A DNA stretch of 41,142 bases, from contig JAJRPS010000009.1 in assembly GCA_024280635.1 (NCBI GenBank), positions 1-41,142 of the forward strand. Direction: 5' to 3'. A program made the position numbers and the translations under genes. The notes beneath the pieces were generated by a model. The model had not been told where the DNA came from, searched no databases, and saw only the letters and a list, made by a program, of their open reading frames with translations. Below are positions 8,819 through 17,073 of the stretch, piece after piece. This DNA is from Bacteroidota bacterium (lineage in GTDB: Bacteria > Bacteroidota > Bacteroidia > Flavobacteriales > Flavobacteriaceae). Position 1 is the stretch's first letter, and every line of letters starts with the position of its first letter.

Positions 8819-10269
8819 TGAATACAAAACATTCAAGCTATGCAATATCAAATCCGCATAAAATAGATTTAGACGGGGTCCAAAAAGCTAGTTTTGGGTC
8901 GGCTATTTTAGGCGTTCTATTCTTAGCAGCAGCATTTTTAGGCGTTCAATTCCCGGATACAAGAATAGTATTAGCAATATCTTTATCGTTAATAATAGTT
9001 GGTACTGCTATTTACGCCAGAAGAACTTATTTGTTGCAACCAGAAGGGATTAAAAACAATCATGTCTGGTTTAATCCTTTAACTAGTAGAGGTGTTTGGG
9101 CATGGGTATTATCTATTATATTGACTTCCTTTTATATTGTATTGTACTGGTTTCCAAAATATTTAGGTTTACAAGCGGGAACAAGCGGAAAAAACACAGG
9201 TTTAGTTGTTTTTTTTGACCCTTTAAGTAATCTGTTACACGGTAAAGATGCAAATCAGTGGTTTGTATATGGTACTTTATACACCGTTTTAATTGTGGCA
9301 TTGGGTATTAAATTTATCTATAAATATCGACATAATAAGTATCAAGTAGTCCGTACCAGTGTAGTAATGGGTTCTCAAGTACTTTTTGCTTATGTAATCC
9401 CTGAAATTTTAGCTACTTTAAATTTAAATGATGCTACCAATACTCAAGGAAAATATTTAGGATGGTATGATACCGATTTAAAAAATGTATGGCCATTGGA
9501 TTATGATTTTTTTAGTAAGTGGCATTTAGATGCAATGCAAGTTCCCGATTATCAGCCATTAGGAATGACCTATTTAATTTGGGGAATTGTACTGTTTTTA
9601 GTTGTTACGCCATTTCTTTCGTATTTAGTAGGTAAAAGGTGGTATTGCTCTTGGATTTGTGGCTGTGGAGGTTTAGCAGAAACCGCAGGAGATTCGTTCA
9701 GGCAATTATCCTCTAAAAAATTATCCTCTTGGAAATTGGAGCGCTGGATGATACATTTAGTAATGGTTTTTGTATTTGTAATGACAGCAGCAACTCTATA
9801 CGGATATTTTGCAAATACGGGCACCATATTTGGGTTGAGCATATATACCTATTTTCAAAAACCATACGGCTTTTTAATAGGTGCAGCTTTTTCTGGAGTA
9901 GTAGGTGTTGGTTTTTATCCGCTTTTAGGAAATAGAGTTTGGTGCAGGTTTGGTTGTCCAATGGCAGGTTATATGGGATTGTTTCAGCGGTTTAAATCTA
10001 AATTTAGAATTACCACAAACGGCGGGCAATGCATATCTTGTGGTAATTGTTCTACCTATTGTGAGCAAGGAATTGATGTAAGGTTTTATGCTCAAAAAGG
10101 ACAAAATATAGTGCGTTCAAGTTGTGTAGGTTGCGGAGTGTGTAGTGCAGTTTGCCCGCGTGGGGTATTAAAATTAGAAAACGGATTGAATGATGATGCC
10201 ACTCGTTATATTGAGCCTGAAGTAATTTTAGGGAATGACATTGATTTAATGAAATATACAAAAAAATGA
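8818..10269 (+). CDS. membrane-bound 4Fe-4S protein, NapH/NosR-type
   Basis: Integral inner-membrane electron-transfer protein of 483 residues. About eight membrane segments are seen. Two characteristic cysteine clusters sit at membrane ends (WYCSWICGCGG and VWCRFGCPMAG), as in NapH, NosR and CcoG relatives, and the C-terminus carries two ferredoxin motifs (CISCGNCSTYC and CVGCGVCSAVCP). Start chosen at 8818 because it overlaps the upstream stop; a longer in-frame ATG at 8788 lies within the previous gene. The flavoprotein partner suggests electrons pass from NAD(P)H to the iron-sulfur clusters or the reverse. The acceptor is unknown, and no nos, nap or cco genes adjoin it. Confidence 0.8.
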   Translation: MNTKHSSYAISNPHKIDLDGVQKASFGSAILGVLFLAAAFLGVQFPDTRIVLAISLSLIIVGTAIYARRTYLLQPEGIKNNHVWFNPLTSRGVWAWVLSIILTSFYIVLYWFPKYLGLQAGTSGKNTGLVVFFDPLSNLLHGKDANQWFVYGTLYTVLIVALGIKFIYKYRHNKYQVVRTSVVMGSQVLFAYVIPEILATLNLNDATNTQGKYLGWYDTDLKNVWPLDYDFFSKWHLDAMQVPDYQPLGMTYLIWGIVLFLVVTPFLSYLVGKRWYCSWICGCGGLAETAGDSFRQLSSKKLSSWKLERWMIHLVMVFVFVMTAATLYGYFANTGTIFGLSIYTYFQKPYGFLIGAAFSGVVGVGFYPLLGNRVWCRFGCPMAGYMGLFQRFKSKFRITTNGGQCISCGNCSTYCEQGIDVRFYAQKGQNIVRSSCVGCGVCSAVCPRGVLKLENGLNDDATRYIEPEVILGNDIDLMKYTKK

Positions 10270-10445
10270 AAAAAATAATAACTTTAGGGATACTGCTATT
10301 TGCATTGGTTTCTTGTAGGTCATCCCGACCAAAATATTTGCGTTGCTCAAAAGGAAAACGATGTGTAGTAACAAAGCTTAAAAAATATCAAAATTTGGCA
10401 GTAATAAATACATCGCAAAAAGATCAAGAAACGCTTATTTTTTGA
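10266..10445 (+). CDS. 59-residue lipoprotein, unknown function
   Basis: Short frame starting at an ATG that overlaps the stop of the preceding gene (ATGA). It begins MKKIITLGILLFALVSC, a clear lipoprotein signal peptide with lipid Cys17, and continues with a basic segment holding two more cysteines (Cys27 and Cys33, C-SKGKR-C). It completes a three-gene overlapping unit. The overlap, signal peptide and lipobox make it a credible gene despite its size. The cysteine pair might be a disulfide or a metal site; that is inference. No family recognised. Confidence 0.65.
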   Translation: MKKIITLGILLFALVSCRSSRPKYLRCSKGKRCVVTKLKKYQNLAVINTSQKDQETLIF

Positions 10446-10453
10446 TATTTTTG
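10446..10453 (+). promoter_or_regulatory. -7 box of the glycosyltransferase pair
   Basis: TATTTTTG immediately follows the stop of the small lipoprotein gene, 17 bases before the ATG at 10471. Confidence 0.45.
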
Positions 10454-10470
10454 CGCATTAAAAAATAAAA

Positions 10471-11160
10471 ATGACAATTATAAAAGTTATCATACCTGCT
10501 TATAATGAAGCAGACGCTATTGCTAATGTAATTGCTGAAATTCCAGATATAGTAGCTGAGGTTATTGTGGTCAATAATAACTCTACGGATAATACTGTAA
10601 AAGTAGCTAAAAATGCAGGAGCAACCGTACTTGCCGAAACTCAAAAAGGATATGGTTATGCTTGTTTAAAAGGGATGGGTTATATTGCGAAGCAAAAAAT
10701 AAAACCAGATATTATTGTTTTTTTAGATGGTGATTATAGTGATTGCCCTTCAGAATTAACCAAAATTGTGGATCCAATTATTCAAGATGATATTGATTTT
10801 GTAATAGGAGCAAGAGTGCCTGAATTACGAGAAGAAGGTTCCGTAACCCCACAACAAATTTTTGGTAATTGGTTGGCTTGTAGTTTAATGAAACTGTTTT
10901 TTAAGTCAAAATTTACCGATTTAGGTCCGTTTAGAGCCATAAAATATAAAAAACTTTTAGAGCTAAAAATGGAGGATAAAACATACGGGTGGACAGTAGA
11001 AATGCAACTTAAAGCATTGAAGACCAATATGTCTTATATTGAGGTGCCACTACATTATAAAAAAAGAATTGGCACATCAAAGGTGTCAGGTACGGTAAAA
11101 GGTAGTATATTCGCAGGCGTTAAAATATTAATGTGGATTTTTAAATATAGCTTTAAATAA
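10471..11160 (+). CDS. family 2 glycosyltransferase, dolichol-phosphate-mannose-synthase-like
   Basis: 229-residue GT-A fold transferase. VIIPAYNEADAI opens the nucleotide-sugar site, FLDGDYSD (about residue 90) holds the DxD metal motif, and the acceptor-side segment TDLGPFRAIKY is typical of the DPM/GtrB-like branch. There is a weak hydrophobic C-terminus (GVKILMWIFKYSFK) but no full membrane domain. It probably transfers a sugar from a nucleotide sugar to a polyprenyl phosphate or lipid. Its stop codon abuts the start of the next glycosyltransferase. Confidence 0.85.
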   Translation: MTIIKVIIPAYNEADAIANVIAEIPDIVAEVIVVNNNSTDNTVKVAKNAGATVLAETQKGYGYACLKGMGYIAKQKIKPDIIVFLDGDYSDCPSELTKIVDPIIQDDIDFVIGARVPELREEGSVTPQQIFGNWLACSLMKLFFKSKFTDLGPFRAIKYKKLLELKMEDKTYGWTVEMQLKALKTNMSYIEVPLHYKKRIGTSKVSGTVKGSIFAGVKILMWIFKYSFK

Positions 11161-12678
11161 ATGGATAATTTTATTTTATACGGTTCGTATGTCATTATGA
11201 CGATATATTCTATATCGTTAGTAATTATTTTGTTCTATGCTTTAGCACAATTAAACTTATTAGTTAATTACCTAAAAGCCCAAAAACGGGTAGATAATGA
11301 CCTTAAATTTAACTTAGACAACCCTCAAGAAATACCTTACATAACAATTCAGTTACCGTTGTATAATGAAATGTATGTGGTTGATCGGTTGTTGAAAAAC
11401 ATAGCATTGATTGATTATCCTCGTGAAAAATTAGAAATTCAGGTGTTAGATGATTCTACAGATGAAACGGTAATTACCACTCAGCAACAAATAGTCGATT
11501 TACAAAAAACAGGATTAGATATTGTTTATATTCACCGTACCGATAGGTCTGGTTTTAAAGCAGGAGCCTTAAAAGAAGGGTTGAAAGTAGCAAAAGGAGA
11601 GTTTATAGCCATTTTTGATGCTGATTTTTTACCGCAAAAAGATTGGCTAAAAAAAACAGTACCCTATTTTAAAGATGAAAAAATTGGTGTAGTGCAAACC
11701 CGTTGGGGGCATATAAACCGTAACTATTCTTTATTAACAAAAATACAAGCTTTTGCTTTAGATGCACATTTTACCTTAGAACAAGTAGGTCGTAATAGTA
11801 AAGGACATTTTATTAATTTTAACGGTACCGCTGGTTTATGGCGAAAAACCTGTATTTATGATGCGGGTAACTGGGAAGGAGATACGCTTACAGAAGATTT
11901 AGATTTAAGCTACCGTGCACAACTAAAAAATTGGAAATTTAAGTATTTAGAAAATATTGAAACGCCAGCAGAATTGCCAGTAGTTATTAGTGCGGCACGC
12001 TCACAACAGTTTAGGTGGAATAAAGGAGGTGCAGAAAATTTTCAAAAAATGTTTAGAAAAGTAGTATCGTCAAAACTACCTTTTAAAACTAAATTTCACG
12101 GTGTAATGCATTTACTAAACAGTACCATGTTTTTAAATGTATTTGTAGTTGCAGTATTGAGTATACCCATGTTGTACATCAAAAATTATTACGGTCATTT
12201 TAGAAGCTACTTTATTGTGATGAGTTTCTTTGTCATGAGCACCTTAATTTTCTTTGTGTGCTATTGGTTTATGTACCGAAACATCAATGGGAAAGGATTT
12301 AAAAACTTCTTTAATTACATTGGACATTTCTTTGCCTTTTTCTCAATTGCGATGGGGTTTTCCTTACACAATTCACTTGCCGTTTTAGAAGGACATCGTC
12401 GTAAACGCAGTGATTTTATTCGAACACCAAAATTTAACATCAATAACTTATCAGACTCTTGGAAGAATAACAAATATTTAGCAAAAAACCTCTCTAAAAA
12501 CGTAGTGATAGAAGGTTTCTTATTGTTGTACTTTTTGTTTGGTTTAGCAAGTTCTTACTTGGTAACCGTATTTGTGGGAGCAAAAGAAGTTGATTTTGGT
12601 TTGGTTCCTTTTCATTTAATGTTAGTGGCAGGTTTTGGATTTGTATTCTTTAAATCGATAACTTCTAGAGTGGAATAA
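11161..12678 (+). CDS. cellulose-synthase-like membrane glycosyltransferase
   Basis: 505-residue GT2 enzyme. An N-terminal membrane helix (about 5-32) precedes the catalytic domain. The active-site series is complete: LDDST (D), FDADF (DxD), TEDLDLSYR (catalytic TED) and QQFRWNKG (QxxRW). Four or so membrane helices follow (about 320-505), enough to form a polymer or glycan path. This is the processive or ceramide/CslC-type arrangement; the product is unknown. It starts at the base after the stop of the previous glycosyltransferase, so both act from one transcript. Confidence 0.88.
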   Translation: MDNFILYGSYVIMTIYSISLVIILFYALAQLNLLVNYLKAQKRVDNDLKFNLDNPQEIPYITIQLPLYNEMYVVDRLLKNIALIDYPREKLEIQVLDDSTDETVITTQQQIVDLQKTGLDIVYIHRTDRSGFKAGALKEGLKVAKGEFIAIFDADFLPQKDWLKKTVPYFKDEKIGVVQTRWGHINRNYSLLTKIQAFALDAHFTLEQVGRNSKGHFINFNGTAGLWRKTCIYDAGNWEGDTLTEDLDLSYRAQLKNWKFKYLENIETPAELPVVISAARSQQFRWNKGGAENFQKMFRKVVSSKLPFKTKFHGVMHLLNSTMFLNVFVVAVLSIPMLYIKNYYGHFRSYFIVMSFFVMSTLIFFVCYWFMYRNINGKGFKNFFNYIGHFFAFFSIAMGFSLHNSLAVLEGHRRKRSDFIRTPKFNINNLSDSWKNNKYLAKNLSKNVVIEGFLLLYFLFGLASSYLVTVFVGAKEVDFGLVPFHLMLVAGFGFVFFKSITSRVE

Positions 12679-12725
12679 TTTTACTAAAAAACACACTACT
12701 ATACCGTTTACTTACTCTTTCTACG

Positions 12726-12733
12726 TATCTTTG
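12726..12733 (+). promoter_or_regulatory. -7 box of era
   Basis: TATCTTTG, a perfect TAnnTTTG element, 20 bases before the era ATG. Confidence 0.6.
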
Positions 12734-12753
12734 TATCAGTAAATTTATAGTAT

Positions 12754-13641
12754 ATGACTACACATAAAGCAGGTTTTGTAAATATTATTGGTAATCCTAA
12801 CGTAGGGAAATCAACATTGATGAATGCCTTTATTGGTGAAAAATTATCCATTATTACCTCCAAAGCACAAACGACACGTCATCGTATTTTGGGTATTGTA
12901 AATGGCGATGATTTTCAGGTGGTATTATCTGATACTCCAGGTATTATTAAGCCCGCTTATGAATTGCAAACTTCTATGATGGATTTTGTAAAGTCGGCTT
13001 TTGAGGATGCTGATATTTTACTGTATATGGTAGAAATTGGTGAACAAAATCTGAAAGATGAAGCCTTTTTTAAGAAGATTTCAAATTCTAAAATACCAGT
13101 TTTACTATTATTGAATAAAATTGATAAATCAGACCAAGAAACCTTAGAGGAGCAAATGCAATATTGGGGAGCAAAAGTGCCCAATGCAGAAATATATCCA
13201 ATATCAGCATTAGAAAACTTTAACGTAAAAGAAGTTTTTGAACGTATTTTGAGCTTATTGCCAGAATCCCCAGCTTTTTACCCGAAAGATCAATTAACCG
13301 ATAAGCCAGAACGTTTTTTTGTAAATGAAAATATTCGTGAAAAAATATTAATGCACTATAAAAAAGAAATTCCGTATGCAGTAGAAATTGATACGGAAGA
13401 GTTTTTTGAAAGTGAAAACATCATTCGTATTCGTTCTATAATTATGGTAGAGCGTGAAACCCAAAAAGGTATTATTATTGGACATAAAGGGAGTGCTTTG
13501 AAGCGAGTAGGAGTAGAGGCTCGAAAGGATTTAGAGAAGTTTTTTGGTAAGCAAATTCACTTAGAGCTATACGTAAAAGTGAATAAAAATTGGCGTTCTA
13601 ATAGCACTCAATTAAGGCGTTTTGGGTATAATCAAAAATAA
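12754..13641 (+). CDS. era: GTPase Era
   Basis: Ribosome-associated GTPase needed for 16S rRNA maturation and 30S assembly. G1 GNPNVGKST (residues 12-20), the TTRHRI switch, DTPG, NKID and the SAL motif are all present in order. A C-terminal KH domain follows, with the GxxG loop at IIGHKGSALKRVG. Length of 295 residues is normal. It has its own promoter box. Confidence 0.96.
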   Translation: MTTHKAGFVNIIGNPNVGKSTLMNAFIGEKLSIITSKAQTTRHRILGIVNGDDFQVVLSDTPGIIKPAYELQTSMMDFVKSAFEDADILLYMVEIGEQNLKDEAFFKKISNSKIPVLLLLNKIDKSDQETLEEQMQYWGAKVPNAEIYPISALENFNVKEVFERILSLLPESPAFYPKDQLTDKPERFFVNENIREKILMHYKKEIPYAVEIDTEEFFESENIIRIRSIIMVERETQKGIIIGHKGSALKRVGVEARKDLEKFFGKQIHLELYVKVNKNWRSNSTQLRRFGYNQK

Positions 13642-13719
13642 GTTTAAGATAAGTTGGTTGTATTTTTTATTAGCATAAGTATCATAAAATTGATATAACT
13701 AAAAAAACACCATTAAACA

Positions 13720-13750
13720 TTTGTTAAACAATAAAAAGGTTATATATTTG
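13720..13750 (+). promoter_or_regulatory. Consensus promoter with no gene behind it
   Basis: TTTG (13720-13723), a 19-bp spacer, then TATATTTG (13743-13750): an ideal Bacteroidota -33/-7 pair and the best match seen in the window. It points to a start near 13756, only about 75 bases before a strong terminator. Confidence 0.65.
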
Positions 13751-13755
13751 CCTCA

Positions 13756-13829
13756 TATAAGAAAAGTTATTTTTCATATTAAGTAAAACCACTGATTAAA
13801 AAAACCGAGCTGGAGAGCTCGGTTTTTTG
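13756..13829 (+). ncRNA. Candidate small RNA of about 75 nt
   Basis: The interval between a consensus promoter and an intrinsic terminator has no reading frame. The predicted RNA can form a 5' hairpin (ATATAAGAAAA with TTTTTCATAT) and ends with the ACCGAGCT/AGCTCGGT terminator stem. It is not a recognisable tRNA, 6S, SRP or tmRNA. It could also be a short leader whose target has been lost. The start and end are inferred from the signals. Confidence 0.45.
13801..13828 (+). terminator. Terminator of the candidate small RNA
   Basis: ACCGAGCT, loop GGAG, AGCTCGGT, then T6, with A residues before the stem. It may also serve the convergent minus-strand genes. Confidence 0.85.
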
Positions 13830-13900
13830 TATTTAATGGAAGTGTGTAATACCAATTTAATATTCTAATGTCACAAAGAAGTCGTTTAATTGGATAAATA

Positions 13901-14095
13901 CTACCTCATTTTTTTAGCAATTACTTTTGATTTTTTTAAAATCTGTAATAAAACCAAAATAATAATTGCAGCAACAATTCCTATTAAAGCAATACTGCTA
14001 TCGCCAGTAAAAAGGTTGTTGAAATCTAACTTTAAAGCATTAATAATAATAAATACAATAGCTAAAATGCTCAAAATAATATTAAATATTTTCAT
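13901..14095 (-). CDS. small two-helix membrane protein
   Basis: 64 residues with two hydrophobic segments (about 3-22 and 34-52) and a basic tail (KKSKVIAKKMR), giving a predicted inner-membrane hairpin protein with cytoplasmic C-terminus. It starts 19 bases after the marC-like gene ends, on the same strand, so the two are likely co-transcribed. No family recognised. The overlapping plus-strand frame lacks comparable features. Confidence 0.6.
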   Translation of the reverse strand: MKIFNIILSILAIVFIIINALKLDFNNLFTGDSSIALIGIVAAIIILVLLQILKKSKVIAKKMR

Positions 14096-14114
14096 AATAT
14101 ATACGTGTTATATG

Positions 14115-14711
14115 TTATAATAAATGTGGGAAGAAACTGGTTTTAACCCCTGATGTAAATAATTTTACAGCAATTGCTAATAAAATAATTCCAAATACCT
14201 TTTCAATAATAGCAATACCGCTTTCCCCTAATTTATTTTCAAACCAACCGCTCATTTTTAAGACGATATATACAAATGCAATATTTAAAAGAATAGCAAC
14301 AGCAATATTAATCGATTCAAATTCGGCACGTAATGATAAAATAGAGGTCATGCTACCAGCACCAGCAATCATCGGGAATGCTAAAGGTACAATAGAAGCA
14401 GTCTTTGCAGTAGTTTCATCTTGTTTAAATAAATTGATACCTAGTACCATTTCTAAAGCCATGAAAAATAAAACAAAAGCACCTGCAATACCAAATGAAG
14501 CCGCATCAATACCAATAAAAGCTAATATTTTTTCACCAACAACTAAAAACAGTAACATAATTGCTCCTGCTACAAGGGATGCTTTTTCACTTTGAATGGA
14601 GCCTCCTGCATTTTTTTTCAATTTTACAATAATAGGTAATCCGCCTATAATATCAATAACCGCAAATAAAATCATACTTGCTTTTGCAATTTCTATAAGA
14701 TCTAAATTCAT
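14115..14711 (-). CDS. MarC family integral membrane protein
   Basis: 198-residue inner-membrane protein with six predicted helices. Its layout, ASMILFAVIDIIGGLPI near the N-terminus, PLAFPMIAGAGSMTSIL in the middle and a VFGIILLAIAVKLF C-terminal helix, matches the MarC/UPF0056 family. Function of the family is unsettled; the old link to multiple antibiotic resistance is not supported for MarC itself. A small membrane protein follows downstream. Confidence 0.88.
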   Translation of the reverse strand: MNLDLIEIAKASMILFAVIDIIGGLPIIVKLKKNAGGSIQSEKASLVAGAIMLLFLVVGEKILAFIGIDAASFGIAGAFVLFFMALEMVLGINLFKQDETTAKTASIVPLAFPMIAGAGSMTSILSLRAEFESINIAVAILLNIAFVYIVLKMSGWFENKLGESGIAIIEKVFGIILLAIAVKLFTSGVKTSFFPHLL

Positions 14712-14771
14712 AATTAGTTAATTTTATGGCGCAAAATTATACTATAAAAACTATATAACCCATAAAAGCAT

Positions 14772-14779
14772 TACTTTTG
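14772..14779 (+). promoter_or_regulatory. -7 box of the DUF3109 gene
   Basis: TACTTTTG places transcription start near 14785. This rules out the GTG at 14779 and supports an ATG at 14797 or 14812. Confidence 0.5.
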
Positions 14780-14811
14780 TGTTCAAAATAATTAAAATGC
14801 GACCTATTCAA

Positions 14812-15381
14812 ATGTTTCAAATAGATAAAACAATCGTTTCCGAAGATATATTAGAAAAAGAATTTGTGTGTAACTTAGGAGCTTGTAAAGGCGAATGTTG
14901 CATAGCGGGTGAAGCAGGAGCGCCTCTTGAAAAAAATGAAGTTGCTATTTTAAAAGAAATATATCCAAAAGTAAAACCCTTTTTACGTAAAGAGGGGATT
15001 GAAGCTATTGAAAAGCAAGGAACTTCGGTAGTATCAGATTTAGGAGATTTAGAAACCACACTTATTGAAGGTGCAGAGTGTGCTTACGTTATTTTTGATG
15101 ACAATAAAACAGCACTTTGTGGTATAGAAGCGGCACATAAAGCAGGTGACATAGATTTTAAAAAACCAATTTCATGTCATTTATATCCTGTACGTGTACA
15201 AGAGTATACTTCTTTTTCGGCAGTAAATTATCACAGTTGGCCAATTTGTAATGACGCTTGTGCTTTAGGGGTAGAATTAAAGGTGCCTGTTTATAAGTTT
15301 TTAAAAGAATCTTTGGTTCGTAAATTTGGTGAAAAATGGTACTCCGAATTAGAAAATGTAGCTAGAAATCTTCAAAAATAA
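14812..15381 (+). CDS. DUF3109 family cysteine-rich protein
   Basis: About 190 residues. From the chosen ATG it reads MFQIDKTIVSEDILEKEFVC, then CNLGACKGECC, then further cysteines in LCGIEAAH, SCHLYPVR and ICNDACALG, the pattern of the DUF3109 family. The cysteines suggest a bound metal or iron-sulfur cluster, but this is inference. An upstream ATG at 14797 would add five residues; 14812 was preferred because the family usually starts near this point. Single gene, divergent from marC. Confidence 0.8.
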   Translation: MFQIDKTIVSEDILEKEFVCNLGACKGECCIAGEAGAPLEKNEVAILKEIYPKVKPFLRKEGIEAIEKQGTSVVSDLGDLETTLIEGAECAYVIFDDNKTALCGIEAAHKAGDIDFKKPISCHLYPVRVQEYTSFSAVNYHSWPICNDACALGVELKVPVYKFLKESLVRKFGEKWYSELENVARNLQK

Positions 15382-15795
15382 CCCCATTTCTACAATTTAT
15401 AAATCCCTTATTTTATCACTTGTCACTGATAATTTAAAAATATAAATATCTGTATTTCAGTGATTTGCATTTAAAATATAGAAAGTCAATAAAATCAAGG
15501 GTTTACGACATTTGTTAAAAACTTGTTGAAAACCTATTTTATTTTTTTCATTTTTCAGCTTGAATTATTAGGTTAATTTACAATCTTTGTAAAGCACAAA
15601 ACAAGCATCTGTTTTATAGTTTTTTTTGTTAAAAATAAGGAAGTTATAAGAACAAAGTAGGTCAAAATATTTTGATTGAAATCTTTTTTTAAGCCCAATA
15701 AAAAAAGAGTACTTAATAAATTGTTTTTTAAAATGAATAAATAGATAATCTATTACATTATCTGTGGTAAATTGACGGTATAAAAGAAATAACTG
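15382..15795. other. Non-coding leader region of nrdBA
   Basis: 414 bases with no credible gene. It contains two head-to-tail 11-bp units, TTGTTAAAAAC (15512-15522) and TTGTTGAAAAC (15523-15533), and, further down, a near-consensus box AATCTTTG around 15590. The long interval before a ribonucleotide reductase operon suggests regulation. No riboswitch or NrdR-box pair was recognised with confidence. Confidence 0.5.
15512..15533. repeat. Tandem 11-bp direct repeat upstream of nrdB
   Basis: TTGTTAAAAAC followed directly by TTGTTGAAAAC, one mismatch. The 11-bp period puts both units on the same helix face, which would suit a dimeric or cooperative DNA-binding protein. Confidence 0.5.
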
Positions 15796-17070
15796 ATGGA
15801 AATTTTTCAAATTATAAAAAGAGATTATGAAACAACACCGTTTGTTTTAAATAAAATAACCAATGCCATTGAAAAGGCAATGCAATCTGTTGGTAAAGGA
15901 GAAAGAGCAGAAGCAGTATTGATTTCAGAAAAAGTATTGCAGGAATTGTTGGCTAGAAAAAGAGAGCATACAAGTTATATTCCAACAGTAGAGCAAGTGC
16001 AAGATATTGTAGAAGAAAAGCTGATGACAAGCTCTTACCCTAATGTTGCAAAAGCATACATACTATACCGTAATGAACAAGCACGTTTGCGTCAAACCAA
16101 TATTTTTGAAAAACGTATCAATTTAAAGCCATATGAATATCCACAGTTGTATGAGTACGTAAATGCAATCAGACATTCATATTGGATACACACGGAGTTT
16201 AATTATACAAGTGATATTCAAGATTTTAAAGCGGGGTTAAATTCCGTTGAGCAAAGTGCTATTAAAAATACCATGTTGGCTATTTCTCAAATTGAAGTAG
16301 CCGTAAAGAATTTTTGGGGAGATATTCATGTAAAAATGCCAAAACCAGAAATTGGAGCGGTAGGTGCAACTTTTGCAGAAAGCGAAGTTCGTCATCACGA
16401 TGCGTATTCACATTTATTAGAGATATTAGGGTTAAATAATGAATTTAAAAACTTAAAGAAAAAACCCGTAATGATGAAGCGTGTTCATTATTTAGAAACC
16501 GCTTTAAAAAATGCAAAAAGTGAAAACAATCAAGAATTTTCAGAATCAATTTTACTCTTTTCCTTATTTATAGAACACGTGTCACTATTTTCACAGTTCT
16601 TAATTATTATGGCATTCAATAAACACAAAAATGTGTTAAAAGGAATATCAAACGTAGTAGAAGCAACCTCTAAAGAAGAGCAAATACACGGTGATTTTGG
16701 AATTGATGTAATTAAAGTTATTAAACAAGAAAATCCAACATGGTTTGATGCTGAATTTGAGCAACAAACGCAGGATATGTGTAGGGCAGCTTTTGAATCG
16801 GAGAGCAATATCATAGACTGGATTTTTGAAGAAGGAGAATTAGATTTCTTGCCCAAAGCAGTAGTAAATGAATTTATTAAAAATCGTTTCAATAACTCAT
16901 TGGAAAGCATTGGTATTGGAAAAGTATTTGATATTGATGAAAAACTAGTGGCTGAAACCGAATGGTTTGATGATGAAATAATTGGCACTAAACATGGTGA
17001 TTTTTTCGTAAAAAGATCAATAGCCTACACCAAAAGAAGTAAAAGTATAACCGCAGACGACCTATTTTAA
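15796..17070 (+). CDS. nrdB: ribonucleotide reductase small subunit with N-terminal ATP-cone
   Basis: Radical-generating subunit of class I ribonucleotide reductase, 424 residues. Residues 1 to about 90 form an ATP-cone (VLNKITNAIEKAM...VEQVQDIVEEKLM...VAKAYILYRNEQAR), a regulatory domain normally on NrdA. The ferritin-like domain has metal ligands in ESEVRHHDAY, FIEHVSLF and KEEQIH, with a Tyr at the usual radical position. This architecture matches the flavobacterial NrdB of Leeuwenhoekiella/F. johnsoniae type (class Id, dimanganese); metal identity here is inferred. nrdA follows 3 bases downstream, and the large subunit lacks an ATP-cone. Confidence 0.93.
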   Translation: MEIFQIIKRDYETTPFVLNKITNAIEKAMQSVGKGERAEAVLISEKVLQELLARKREHTSYIPTVEQVQDIVEEKLMTSSYPNVAKAYILYRNEQARLRQTNIFEKRINLKPYEYPQLYEYVNAIRHSYWIHTEFNYTSDIQDFKAGLNSVEQSAIKNTMLAISQIEVAVKNFWGDIHVKMPKPEIGAVGATFAESEVRHHDAYSHLLEILGLNNEFKNLKKKPVMMKRVHYLETALKNAKSENNQEFSESILLFSLFIEHVSLFSQFLIIMAFNKHKNVLKGISNVVEATSKEEQIHGDFGIDVIKVIKQENPTWFDAEFEQQTQDMCRAAFESESNIIDWIFEEGELDFLPKAVVNEFIKNRFNNSLESIGIGKVFDIDEKLVAETEWFDDEIIGTKHGDFFVKRSIAYTKRSKSITADDLF

Positions 17071-17073
17071 ACT

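Noticed and set aside
13890-14120. Plus-strand frame overlapping the small membrane protein
   Set aside because: The minus-strand frame has a cleaner two-helix layout, a good start and follows marC on the same strand; the plus frame looks like its complement.
16530-16988. A long antisense frame within nrdB
   Set aside because: It is a codon-bias shadow of a strongly supported gene, with no start context or recognisable domain.
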